From Polynucleobacter wuianus (GTDB lineage Bacteria; Pseudomonadota; Gammaproteobacteria; Burkholderiales; Burkholderiaceae): DNA of 64,000 bases. Every line of letters begins with the position of its first letter. Within the stretch, counting starts at the first letter, position 1. Of the stretch, positions 51,013 to 59,540 are shown in pieces. Both the position numbers and the translations under genes were made by a program. The notes beneath the pieces are model-generated. The model made no database searches and was not told the origin of the DNA. It saw only the letters and a list, made by a program, of their open reading frames with translations. The stretch covers positions 1,364,001 through 1,428,000 of the forward strand of contig NZ_CP015922.1 in the NCBI RefSeq assembly GCF_001659725.1, given 5' to 3'.

Positions 51013-52371
51013 TCAATGTACTTTCGCTGGACCCATTACTAGGTCAGATAATCCTGTAGCAATTTCCGGTGCGAAGCAGAGCAACACCACAGAGAGAATC
51101 ATGATCACAACGAATGGGAGTACGCCATAGATAATTTCATTCAAGGAAATATCCGGAGCAATATTCTTAATCACAAAGATATTCAAGCCCACCGGAGGGT
51201 GAATCAATCCAGTTTCCATCACAATCGTCATCACCACGCCAAACCATACCAAGTCAAAGCCTGCGGCACGTAATGGCGGCAAGAAGATTGGTGCAGTCAT
51301 CAAAATAATGGATACAGGCGGCAAGAAGAAACCAAGGATGATCACGAGAACCAAGATTGCAGCTAATAGTCCCCATCTACCGAGACCTAAATCCACGATC
51401 GCTTGTGCTGCTGACTGGCTCAGATGCAGATGACTCATCACGTTAGAAAACAATAAAGACATACCAATAATGAACATCAACATGGTTGATTCTTTAATCG
51501 TCGCATTGAGCAAAGGTGATAAATCTTTGATACGCCACATCTTATAGATGCCAGCGATCAATACAAATGCCAAGATTGCACCAAGACCAGCGGTTTCGGA
51601 TGGTGTTGCATAGCCACCATAAAGAGCCACCATCACACCAATCAACAACACTAAGAATGGCAATACCCGTGGCAATGAGCTCATCTTCTGCTGCATTGTG
51701 TAGGTATGTCGCTCGAGGATCGGTTGGCTAGGCGCACCCTTTTCTACAGCATGCAATGCTAAGTTGTATTCTTTGCGGAAGCGATACACCGTATAAATAG
51801 AAAAGAATAAAACCAACATGAGGCCTGGGCCAATGCCAGCGAGGAATAATCGACCCAATGACTGCTCGGCAGCTACTGAATACAAAATCATCGTAATAGA
51901 TGGTGGCAACAAAATACCGAGCGTTCCACCAGCAGCAATAATGCCTGCCGCCAAACCAGGCGAATAACCACGCTTACGCATTTCTGGGATACCAGCACTA
52001 CCAATTGCAGAGCAGGTTGCAGGGCTAGAGCCTGCCATAGCAGCAAACAATGCACAAGCCAATACGTTAGCAACACCAAGTCCACCAGGAACCTTACCTA
52101 ACCATACATGCAATGCTTCATACAAATCCTGACCAGCACGTGAACGACCAATCGCCGCCCCTTTTAAGATAAAAAGAGGGATCGATAGCAAGGTAATACT
52201 CGCCATTTCTTCGTATACGTTTTGTGTAACAGTATCCAATGAAGAAGTTGGCATGAAAAACACCATGAATACCACTGCGACTGAGCCCAGAGCAAATGAA
52301 ATTGGCATTCCTGAAAACATAATCAGCAGTGTTACTGCTGCAAATAACAATCCTAGCGTCATTATTGACAT
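51013..52371 (-). CDS. matM: TRAP transporter large permease, probable malonate system
   Basis: A 452-residue DctM-type permease with about 12 hydrophobic segments. Family features are FSGMPISFALGSVAVVF, ASITLLSIPLFILKGAAIGRS, SGSSPATCSAIGS-type sequence (MAGSSPATCSAIGSAGIPEM), LPPSITMILYSVAAEQS, YATPSETAGLGAIL and ETGLIHPPVGLNIFVIKNI. It carries out sodium-driven uptake with the small subunit encoded two bases upstream. The substrate malonate is inferred from matA and matB on either side. Confidence 0.92.
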   Translation of the reverse strand: MSIMTLGLLFAAVTLLIMFSGMPISFALGSVAVVFMVFFMPTSSLDTVTQNVYEEMASITLLSIPLFILKGAAIGRSRAGQDLYEALHVWLGKVPGGLGVANVLACALFAAMAGSSPATCSAIGSAGIPEMRKRGYSPGLAAGIIAAGGTLGILLPPSITMILYSVAAEQSLGRLFLAGIGPGLMLVLFFSIYTVYRFRKEYNLALHAVEKGAPSQPILERHTYTMQQKMSSLPRVLPFLVLLIGVMVALYGGYATPSETAGLGAILAFVLIAGIYKMWRIKDLSPLLNATIKESTMLMFIIGMSLLFSNVMSHLHLSQSAAQAIVDLGLGRWGLLAAILVLVIILGFFLPPVSIILMTAPIFLPPLRAAGFDLVWFGVVMTIVMETGLIHPPVGLNIFVIKNIAPDISLNEIIYGVLPFVVIMILSVVLLCFAPEIATGLSDLVMGPAKVH

Positions 52372-52373
52372 AC

Positions 52374-52880
52374 TTATTCCCCTTTGCCTGGATTAACAAC
52401 ATCTCCAAACGCTTGGAGCAAAATCTGAAATGCCAATAAAGTCATACCAATAGACATCATGCTATAGGGAATCCACAATGGTGGTGCCCATGAAGACGAG
52501 GTCACTTGACCATCTACCCACGCTTCATGAAACAAGGTCCATGACTTCCATGCAAAGAATGCGCAGAAAGCACATGAGGCGATATCAATCAACAAAATCC
52601 TGAGTTGATTAACCGACTTAGGCAACATTGTAGAAACAGCAGAGATACCAACGTGACCACGAATTTGCTGAACGTAGGCGCCACACAAAAATGTTGCACC
52701 TACTAAGCAAAATACTGCAGCCTCATCTTGCCAATCTGTCGTTGCGCCAAAGAACGCACGAGAAGCAACGCTATAGCTCAAAATCACTGAAGCGGCGACT
52801 AGAGCCAAGGAACCCAAGAACACCATCAGCTTATTGATTCCCGACATTAAGCGGTCGGTCGCTTGTAATAATTGAGTCAT
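52374..52880 (-). CDS. matQ: TRAP transporter small permease, probable malonate system
   Basis: A 168-residue DctQ-type protein with four membrane segments (VFLGSLALVAASVILSYSVASRAFFG; DWQDEAAVFCLVGATFLCGAYVQQIRGHVGIS). I start it at ATG 52880 (MTQLLQATDR), two bases after the binding-protein gene. The longer frame from 52952 lies within that gene and is not family-like. It works in the complex with the large permease and the binding protein. Confidence 0.9.
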   Translation of the reverse strand: MTQLLQATDRLMSGINKLMVFLGSLALVAASVILSYSVASRAFFGATTDWQDEAAVFCLVGATFLCGAYVQQIRGHVGISAVSTMLPKSVNQLRILLIDIASCAFCAFFAWKSWTLFHEAWVDGQVTSSSWAPPLWIPYSMMSIGMTLLAFQILLQAFGDVVNPGKGE

Positions 52881-52882
52881 CT

Positions 52883-53956
52883 TTAGGTCACTTTTTCTGC
52901 TGCTTTTAATAAGGCTGCACAGCTCTCGCTCTTCTCGGCATAGTCTTTCCATGCGCTATCGCGTGCGATTACTCTCCACTTATCCACAATTGCCGCATCA
53001 ATATCAGTTACCTTGCTGCCTGCTCGAGCATAGGCAAGAGCTGCAGTCTTGTCATCGTCCTTAGCCTGCTCTAAGCCAAATTTTTCCATTTCAGCACCAG
53101 CTGCCATCAAGGCATCGCGCTGATCTTTTGGTAGGGCCTCAAAAATTTGCTTAGACATCATCAAAGGCTCAAGCATGAACCAATAAGATTTTTGACGAGC
53201 ACTTGTAAAAGCTTTGGCCAACTCTTCTAATTTAAAAGACATGAAGCTTGTAGATGATGTGTAAGCTGCATCCATGGCACCCGTTTGCATTGCTGCGTAG
53301 ATTTCATTAGACGGTAATGAAATTACTGAAGCACCAGCTGCTTTGAGCATCAAGTCAAATTCACGGCTACCACCACGAATCTTCATGCCCTTAACGTCTT
53401 CAGGCAACACAATAGGCTTGCTTCTGCTAGCTACGCCACCGGCCTGCCATACCCAACTGAGAATCACAATACCCTTGTCATCCAAGGTTTTTGTCAACAT
53501 ACGCCCTACTTCAGCAGTTTTCCATTTAGCAGCCTGTTCATAGCTCGTCACCAAAGCCGGCATCAAACCAATATTCACTTCAGGTACTTCACCACCAGCG
53601 TATGGCATTGGAAATAAAGAAATGTCTAAGGCACCCTTACGCATTGCACTGAACTGCGCATTGGTTTTCATAAGTGATGAACCAGGATAAATCTGGAATT
53701 TCAAAGCGCCTTTTGTGCGCGCTTCAACTGACTCAGCAAACTTTCTGCAAAGACGGTCACGGAAATCGCCCGCTTGAATAGTGCCACCAGGAAACTGATG
53801 AGAAATATTGAGCGTTTTAGTAGCGCCTTGTGCGCTGGCAAGGGGGCTGTAGCCCATAACACCCGCTAAAGGCAATGCTGCTGATCCCGCTAACAATTGA
53901 CGACGCAATACGTTTGGCTTGGATGTGCCCGATCCTGAATTGAATTCATTACTCAT
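52883..53956 (-). CDS. matP: TRAP transporter substrate-binding protein, probable malonate-binding
   Basis: A 357-residue periplasmic DctP protein. The N-terminus carries a twin-arginine-like signal (LRRQLLAGSAALPLAGVMGY, cleavage near ASA at about 42). The mature part has the DctP features QFPGGTIQAGDFRDRLCRKFAESVE, KFQIYPGSSLM, GLMPALVTSYEQ, DVKGMKIRGGSREFDLMLKAAGASVISLPSNEIYAAMQTGAMDA with the conserved ligand-binding arginine. Export in folded form by Tat would be unusual for most DctP proteins but known for some. A hairpin lies between matA and this gene. Confidence 0.92.
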   Translation of the reverse strand: MSNEFNSGSGTSKPNVLRRQLLAGSAALPLAGVMGYSPLASAQGATKTLNISHQFPGGTIQAGDFRDRLCRKFAESVEARTKGALKFQIYPGSSLMKTNAQFSAMRKGALDISLFPMPYAGGEVPEVNIGLMPALVTSYEQAAKWKTAEVGRMLTKTLDDKGIVILSWVWQAGGVASRSKPIVLPEDVKGMKIRGGSREFDLMLKAAGASVISLPSNEIYAAMQTGAMDAAYTSSTSFMSFKLEELAKAFTSARQKSYWFMLEPLMMSKQIFEALPKDQRDALMAAGAEMEKFGLEQAKDDDKTAALAYARAGSKVTDIDAAIVDKWRVIARDSAWKDYAEKSESCAALLKAAEKVT

Positions 53957-54047
53957 GCTGTTCTCCTGATTAATTATTTCTATCTATTTATTGTTCCAAC
54001 TACTGCTTGGATATCGGATCTTGGCGCCCGACTTCCTTGCTAACCAT

Positions 54048-54081
54048 TCTAAAGCGAATACTCTTTAAACTCTGCTTTAGA
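54048..54081 (-). repeat. Inverted repeat between matA and the TRAP genes
   Basis: TCTAAAGC (54048-54055) and GCTTTAGA (54074-54081) are perfect 8-bp arms around an 18-base loop, in the 158-bp gap after matA. It could be an mRNA processing or stability hairpin that sets different levels of enzyme and transporter. There is no T-run. Confidence 0.35.
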
Positions 54082-54114
54082 CCATCTCCTCCAAAAATCT
54101 GCTTTTATATCTAC

Positions 54115-55419
54115 TTAGGGCTGCATTAAACGACCCACTGCACGTGAATAATCGATTTCGCCCTGTGTAAAACGCTCATGATTCTCCTCAACAGCGGAGA
54201 GATCATACAAATAATTAACCATCAAGGATGCAGATTGACGCAAACCCTTGCGTGATAAATCACCGGCCCAGTTAATTTGGTGCAATTTGGCACCATTACC
54301 CAAATGGAACTTTGCAACTGGATTGCCACTTCTACCTGCAGAGCCTAAGCCAAGATAAATACTAGCCAAGCAAAGTAATGCAGATTTTTCTTTTTCAGTT
54401 GCATTATCGGGATGCCAGCCAGCGCTTAATCGCTCAGTCCATGAGCGGTTAGCTAAACCCATCGTCTCTAAGGCCTGTTCACGAGCCGTACGAATTGCTG
54501 GCTTTAATTGCACGCCAGTTTTTTCACCGCCAATATCGGCGCCTGTAGCAACCCAATCAATAAATCCGGGAATTGGGGAAAGGGTTACGAAGGTTTTTAA
54601 GCCAGGGAATTCTGCATGCAACTGTTCAGCAACACGCTTAATTAAGAAGTTGCCCATCGATACACCTCGTAGGCCAGGCTCACAGTTACTAATCGAGTAA
54701 AAAGCTGCCACTTTGTATTGCGAAGTTTGGTGAACGGTCTCTGCCTTCTTGTCAACCAAGGGCGTAATGACCGATGGAATCTCGGGCAATAAAGCCACCT
54801 CAACGAAAATTAAAGGCTCATTTGGCAATTGCGGATGGAAGAAAGCAAAGCAACGGCGATCAGGCTGTAAGCGCCTACGCAGATCGTCCCAGCCATCAAT
54901 CGCATGCACTGCTTCATGCTGTATGAGCTTCTCTAGCACTTCAGCGGGAGACTTCCAGTCCACTCGGTGCATCTTCAAAAATCCCGGATTAAACCAAGAT
55001 GAAAGTAGATGGCGTAAATCAAAATCAACTGCAGTGAGCTCTGGTTGCTTTTCTAATAATTGCAATAGGTCACGACGCATACCAACTAAAGCAGCTGTGC
55101 CATTAGTGGCGCGATTCAAGCGACGGAATAATTCTTGTCTTGGAGGTTCGGTAACGCGTTGTAATTTAATGTAGTTACGTGCGCTTGCTTCTGCAGAAAA
55201 ATTTTGCGCTGCAGTCATGACTGCAGCTGGATCTGGATTGAGCTTTTCAAATAAGAAAGTGAAAAACTTTAAATGCTGGTCTTTAGTTAGCTTACGATAG
55301 TTATTAATCACATCATCAGCCATGCTGACGGCATTGGACTCACCCCGCTCAGAAATCAGGCGGTTTACTGCGCCTGTGACGCGCGAGAAGTATCGGGCTT
55401 TTGCTAACTTTTCAAGCAT
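54115..55419 (-). CDS. matA: Malonyl-CoA decarboxylase
   Basis: A 434-residue enzyme that turns malonyl-CoA into acetyl-CoA and CO2. An N-terminal helical domain (about 1-110) is followed by the acyltransferase-like catalytic domain with HEAVHAIDGWDDLRRRLQPDRRCFAFFHPQ, EPLIFVEVALL, FYSISNCEPGLRGVSMGNFLIKRV, TLSPIPGFIDW and the C-terminal NPVAKFHLGNGA. The invariant S-x-P-G-F and H-x-x-N-G segments are present. It is the first gene of the operon, downstream of a LysR gene and a perfect inverted repeat. Confidence 0.94.
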   Translation of the reverse strand: MLEKLAKARYFSRVTGAVNRLISERGESNAVSMADDVINNYRKLTKDQHLKFFTFLFEKLNPDPAAVMTAAQNFSAEASARNYIKLQRVTEPPRQELFRRLNRATNGTAALVGMRRDLLQLLEKQPELTAVDFDLRHLLSSWFNPGFLKMHRVDWKSPAEVLEKLIQHEAVHAIDGWDDLRRRLQPDRRCFAFFHPQLPNEPLIFVEVALLPEIPSVITPLVDKKAETVHQTSQYKVAAFYSISNCEPGLRGVSMGNFLIKRVAEQLHAEFPGLKTFVTLSPIPGFIDWVATGADIGGEKTGVQLKPAIRTAREQALETMGLANRSWTERLSAGWHPDNATEKEKSALLCLASIYLGLGSAGRSGNPVAKFHLGNGAKLHQINWAGDLSRKGLRQSASLMVNYLYDLSAVEENHERFTQGEIDYSRAVGRLMQP

Positions 55420-55493
55420 TCAAGTCTCTTTTAACAATCGGTAAATAACGGCAATAGCTCAATGTATTCCCGACCGCCCCTAGAATCAATTAA

Positions 55494-55528
55494 GTTAATT
55501 TCATTTTCATTAACTTTTAGTTAATGAA
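55494..55528. promoter_or_regulatory. Inverted-repeat operator ahead of the malonate operon
   Basis: TTCATTAACT-TTT-AGTTAATGAA (55506-55528) is a perfect inverted repeat with 10-bp arms. A further AGTTAAT half-site lies at 55494-55500. The array sits 75-110 bases before the matA start and 26 bases after the LysR gene. It contains a T-N11-A pattern and is the likely binding site of that regulator. Confidence 0.6.
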
Positions 55529-55553
55529 TAGGGGATTGCTTGTAAATGGTTGC

Positions 55554-56459
55554 TTAGTTTTTGCGATGCAACATGCGGGCTTCAGCCGCTAGAGCCAAAA
55601 TATTGGGATTTGATTCATTAGCCTGGAGGTACATTAGGGCAATTCGTTGGGTCACCTGATATTTCGGCAATAGAGGAGTGAACTCGATAGCATCCCCCAT
55701 TAAGGCCCTTACCCTACCCGGTAGCAAGGTTCTGCCCATATCACCAGAGACCATATTCATCAAAGAGAAGATATCCCCAACCTTCATCACAACGTTAGGT
55801 TTAAACCCCGCCAAATGAAAGGCATCGTAGAAGCCAGAAGTAGTTGCAAAGCCATCTTGTAGCGTGAGGAATTTCTCGGACTCGTACTTGGATAAGTCAA
55901 TATCGCCCTCTATTGGCTTGTTATTTTTAGAAGAGGCAAAAAATAATTGATCCTCGAACAAGGGAACCATTTCAATCCCCTCGAGAGAGTGATTGGTAGG
56001 CGCCGCAATGACCACCGCATCAATATTCCCTTCGGTCAGCTTTTTCATCAAATCTTCGTTTGAACCTAAATACAGATCGATGTCCAAATCCGGTCTACGA
56101 ATTTTGGTACCCATGATGATGCGAGGAATGATATTCGCGGTAAGCGAATACATTGAGCCCAAACGAATTTGACTACTCTCAACGCCTGCTTTGGCTCTGG
56201 TTTTTTTGAGAACACGATCAACGTCATCTAGCAAATCAACACTAGCTTCTGCTAAATAGATTGCGGGAGGAAGGGCTTTGAGATGACGACCTTCCTTGAT
56301 AAATAACGGACAACCTATTCCGACCTCAAGAGAATGCAAGGCCTTATGAATACTAACCGAGCTAAGCTTCAACTCATCAGCAGTCTTTACTAAACTACCC
56401 GTTCTCACAAAAGAACAGAGTATTTCTAATTTTCTCAGCGTCACTTCATCATTGAGCAT
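55554..56459 (-). CDS. LysR family regulator, probable malonate-operon regulator
   Basis: A 301-residue LysR protein. The N-terminal winged helix-turn-helix is at about 10-65 (LEILCSFVRTGSLVKTADELKLSSVSIHKALHSLEVGIGCPLF), followed by the effector domain from about 95 (IRLGSMYSLTANIIPRI). It directly precedes matA on the same strand, so it is probably the malonate or malonyl-CoA sensor. It sits at the end of the pepA-holC-lgt run with only 12 bases after lgt, so it may be expressed constitutively from that operon. In rhizobia the equivalent regulators are GntR proteins; a LysR here is a replacement. Confidence 0.85.
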   Translation of the reverse strand: MLNDEVTLRKLEILCSFVRTGSLVKTADELKLSSVSIHKALHSLEVGIGCPLFIKEGRHLKALPPAIYLAEASVDLLDDVDRVLKKTRAKAGVESSQIRLGSMYSLTANIIPRIIMGTKIRRPDLDIDLYLGSNEDLMKKLTEGNIDAVVIAAPTNHSLEGIEMVPLFEDQLFFASSKNNKPIEGDIDLSKYESEKFLTLQDGFATTSGFYDAFHLAGFKPNVVMKVGDIFSLMNMVSGDMGRTLLPGRVRALMGDAIEFTPLLPKYQVTQRIALMYLQANESNPNILALAAEARMLHRKN

Positions 56460-56471
56460 ATGAGACGCTCT

Positions 56472-57263
56472 CTAAGAAATTAAAGATGCTGAATGTCGGC
56501 GCATGAGATAAAAGCCGAAGATCATCATTGGAATGCAGAGCCACTGACCCATCGATAGACCAAGACCTAGAAGCCCTAAGAATGCATCGGGCTCGCGAGC
56601 ATACTCAGCCAAGAAGCGACAAACTCCATACCCCAACAAAAAAAGTCCTGAAATTTGTCCAATGCGACGAGGCTTGCTGGCATAAATCCAAAGCACGATA
56701 CCTAGCAAAATGCCCTCACCCAACAATTGATAAATTTGGGAAGGGTGACGCGGCATGGAGTCTACCAATGGGAACATCATGGCCCACGGAAGATCAGTGG
56801 GTCTCCCCCAAAGTTCGCCATTAATAAAATTGCCTAGGCGCCCAAACGCCAATCCAAAAGGAACCAATGGCGCCACTAAATCACTCACTACATAAAAAGT
56901 AGTCTTGCGTTTTTTGGCAAACCACCACAAAGCCACTAGCACGCCAAGCAGACCACCATGAAAAGACATACCACCTTCCCAGATCTTAAAAATACTCAAG
57001 GGATGTGAGAGATAAAAACTGGGCATATAAAACAGGGTATAACCCAGGCGACCCCCAAGTACAACGCCTAATACCCCTGCAAACAATAAATCCTCGAGAT
57101 CTTTATAGGTCCACCCCAAAGCTTGATAGCGAGGCGCGCGAATGCGTAAGCGGCCTAGCAATAAAAATTGAGCAAAAGCCATTAAATACATTAATCCATA
57201 CCAATGAATCGCGAACGATCCAATCCGTATAGCAGCAGGATCAAACTGTGGATGGATCAACAT
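56472..57263 (-). CDS. lgt: Prolipoprotein diacylglyceryl transferase
   Basis: A 263-residue inner-membrane enzyme that adds diacylglycerol to the lipobox cysteine of lipoproteins. Conserved features are AIHWYGLMYLMAF, GGRLGYTLFY, MSFHGGLLGVLVALWWFAKK and the Lgt signature GRLGNFINGELWGRPTDLPW (near residue 140). Length is standard. It forms a run with pepA and holC upstream and the LysR gene downstream, with gaps of 12-14 bases. Confidence 0.97.
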   Translation of the reverse strand: MLIHPQFDPAAIRIGSFAIHWYGLMYLMAFAQFLLLGRLRIRAPRYQALGWTYKDLEDLLFAGVLGVVLGGRLGYTLFYMPSFYLSHPLSIFKIWEGGMSFHGGLLGVLVALWWFAKKRKTTFYVVSDLVAPLVPFGLAFGRLGNFINGELWGRPTDLPWAMMFPLVDSMPRHPSQIYQLLGEGILLGIVLWIYASKPRRIGQISGLFLLGYGVCRFLAEYAREPDAFLGLLGLGLSMGQWLCIPMMIFGFYLMRRHSASLIS

Positions 57264-57275
57264 GAAAAATGTAAA

Positions 57276-57740
57276 TCAACTTTTAGATTGATCAAAGTTG
57301 TGTAACTCATGACCTAAATCACGATAGGCCTTAAAGCGCTCTCGCCCTGCTAAACGCTCTGCCTCATTTATGGTTACCACTTCAACGATGCGAGGAAATC
57401 GCTCTACCAAAGCAGGCACATTTGGGGGCATCTGCATCCCAATGTGAATCATGACATCTGCATGAGGCACTGAATATAATGCTGGTGATGCAAAGTCATC
57501 CGTCATCACTATTGGCGTCTCTGCGGCCGCTTCATCTTCAATATTGCAATGGGGTAAAAAATCTGTACCGCTAAAAGTCCAAAGTAGCTCATCTAACTTT
57601 TTGAGATCAGCTTTTTCTCCAACGATCACAATATTACGAACAGGCTGACCTTCTTGAGTAGCACTCCAGATTTTTCGAGTGAGACGACAAACATACTCTA
57701 GCTTGTCGCTGACATTGCTATGGAAATCGATGCGCGCCAT
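57276..57740 (-). CDS. holC: DNA polymerase III chi subunit
   Basis: A 154-residue HolC protein (RIDFHSNVSDKLEYVCRLTRKIW; VGEKADLKKLDELLWTFSGTDFLPH; FPRIVEVV; GRERFKAYRDLGHEL). Chi links the clamp loader to single-strand-binding protein. It lies between pepA and lgt; pepA-holC adjacency is common in proteobacteria. Confidence 0.93.
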   Translation of the reverse strand: MARIDFHSNVSDKLEYVCRLTRKIWSATQEGQPVRNIVIVGEKADLKKLDELLWTFSGTDFLPHCNIEDEAAAETPIVMTDDFASPALYSVPHADVMIHIGMQMPPNVPALVERFPRIVEVVTINEAERLAGRERFKAYRDLGHELHNFDQSKS

Positions 57741-57754
57741 CTACGTTTACCGAC

Positions 57755-59365
57755 TTACTTTTGTTCGAGTAAGTAATTGACCAATAGGGGCACTGGACGG
57801 CCAGTAGAACCCTTGGCGGCACCACTCTTCCAAGCAGTTCCAGCGATATCTAAGTGAGCCCACTTATATTTCTCAGTAAAGCGCGAGAGGAAACAAGCGG
57901 CGGTCACACTTCCCGCAGGGCGTCCGCCGATATTGGCAACATCAGCAAAGTTTGATTTGAGTTGCTCGTGATAAGCAGCATCCAAAGGCAGGCGCCATAC
58001 AGTATCCAATGAATCTTGGCCTGCTTTGGTTAATGCATTTACTAGATTCTCATCATCCGAGAACAAACCGCTATGCACATGGCCTAAAGCAATTACACAC
58101 GCACCTGTTAATGTTGCAATGTCAATAACGGCTTTGGGTTTAAAGCGCTCTACATATGTCAGTGCATCACACAAAATCAAGCGACCTTCAGCGTCGGTAT
58201 TAAGAATCTCAATTGTCTGGCCAGACATGCTCTTTACAATATCGCCTGGGCGAGTTGCACGACCTGATGGCATGTTTTCACAAGTTGGTATAACACCAAT
58301 CACATTTTTCTTGAGCTTCATTAGAGCTGTTGAATACATGGTGCCAATCACAGAAGCAGCACCGCACATGTCGTACTTCATTTCATCCATAGCTTCGCCG
58401 GGCTTCAAAGAAATTCCGCCCGTATCAAAGGTAATCCCTTTGCCCACTAAAACGACTGGAGCATCTCCTGCTTTGCCACCCTGGTGACGCATCACAATAA
58501 ATTGTGGCGGAGTATCAGAGCCTTTAGCTACCGATAAAAAAGAACCCATGCCCAAAGCCTCTATTTGCTTAAGCCCCAAGACCTCTACCTTGAGGCTGGT
58601 TTTCTTCGCCAAACCTTGCGCGGTCTTACCTAAATAGGTCGGCGTACAAATGTTGGGCGGCAAATTACCTAAGTCTTTAGCGAGATGCATGCCTTCTACG
58701 ATGGCACCGCCTTGCTCTACTGCCAGCTTGAGCTCTTTTGCACAAGCATCATTGCCGGCAAAGATTAAATGCTTAAATGCATCGGCCTTATCTTTAACCT
58801 TGAATTTCATAGCCGGCTGACGCACACCAAATCGATAAGCTTGATCACCAGCATATTGAACTGTCAGTCGCACCTCTTGTGCGATCATTTCGCTTGCTTT
58901 AGACAAGGTGAAGCTTGGAGCAAACCACAAAGCGTTTTCAATTGAGCCTCCGCTTAACGCCTTCAATCCTGCGCGTGCTACCTTGGCGTAGGCAGTCAAA
59001 CTACGATCGGTGCTTGATTGCAGATCGCCCATACAGAGCAATAAAACCCGTTTGGCTTTTACTGCATTTGCAGACCAAGACTTATCTGCGCGTAATAAAC
59101 AAATGCTCGCTTGCTTGCCATCCAAATCACCCAGAACCATGGCATGACTGACAGCACCCCCCAAGAGCAAATCCAGCTCCGCCAAAAGACCAGCTTTAGA
59201 CTTTGCAGGTTTGCTCGCTGCCACTCCATCAAAGTCCGCTTTGGAGTAGCCCAAAACGAGACAATCGGTATTTTGATTCAGCAGGCTTTTCAGACTAGTT
59301 TTGAGCTGTTTTGTGCTCTGTAGGTCAGCCTGAGGGAAAATCTTGGTACTAAATTGAATTGTCAT
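57755..59365 (-). CDS. pepA: Leucyl aminopeptidase (cytosol aminopeptidase, M17)
   Basis: A 536-residue peptidase with two metal ions. The metal and catalytic region VGKGITFDTGGISLKPGEAMDEMKYDMCGAASV (about 305-340) and the signature NTDAEGRLILCDALTY (near 390) are intact. The N-terminal macro-like domain is about 170 residues and is slightly longer than in E. coli PepA (503). It starts the operon pepA-holC-lgt and is divergent from lptF, with 175 bp between them. Confidence 0.96.
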   Translation of the reverse strand: MTIQFSTKIFPQADLQSTKQLKTSLKSLLNQNTDCLVLGYSKADFDGVAASKPAKSKAGLLAELDLLLGGAVSHAMVLGDLDGKQASICLLRADKSWSANAVKAKRVLLLCMGDLQSSTDRSLTAYAKVARAGLKALSGGSIENALWFAPSFTLSKASEMIAQEVRLTVQYAGDQAYRFGVRQPAMKFKVKDKADAFKHLIFAGNDACAKELKLAVEQGGAIVEGMHLAKDLGNLPPNICTPTYLGKTAQGLAKKTSLKVEVLGLKQIEALGMGSFLSVAKGSDTPPQFIVMRHQGGKAGDAPVVLVGKGITFDTGGISLKPGEAMDEMKYDMCGAASVIGTMYSTALMKLKKNVIGVIPTCENMPSGRATRPGDIVKSMSGQTIEILNTDAEGRLILCDALTYVERFKPKAVIDIATLTGACVIALGHVHSGLFSDDENLVNALTKAGQDSLDTVWRLPLDAAYHEQLKSNFADVANIGGRPAGSVTAACFLSRFTEKYKWAHLDIAGTAWKSGAAKGSTGRPVPLLVNYLLEQK

Positions 59366-59540
59366 AATCTATAGCGGTGTCTATTACAGTGTTTTAGGTC
59401 GATTCTGGGGTGAAAGATACAAATTCACGTTGTTTATCCATTATCCTCCGACATGAGATTAACCTATTTTTCCTGCACCAAAATAAGTCCTTAAACCCCC
59501 TAATCCCCATAAAACTACTCCCGCCAATTTATAGCCATTC

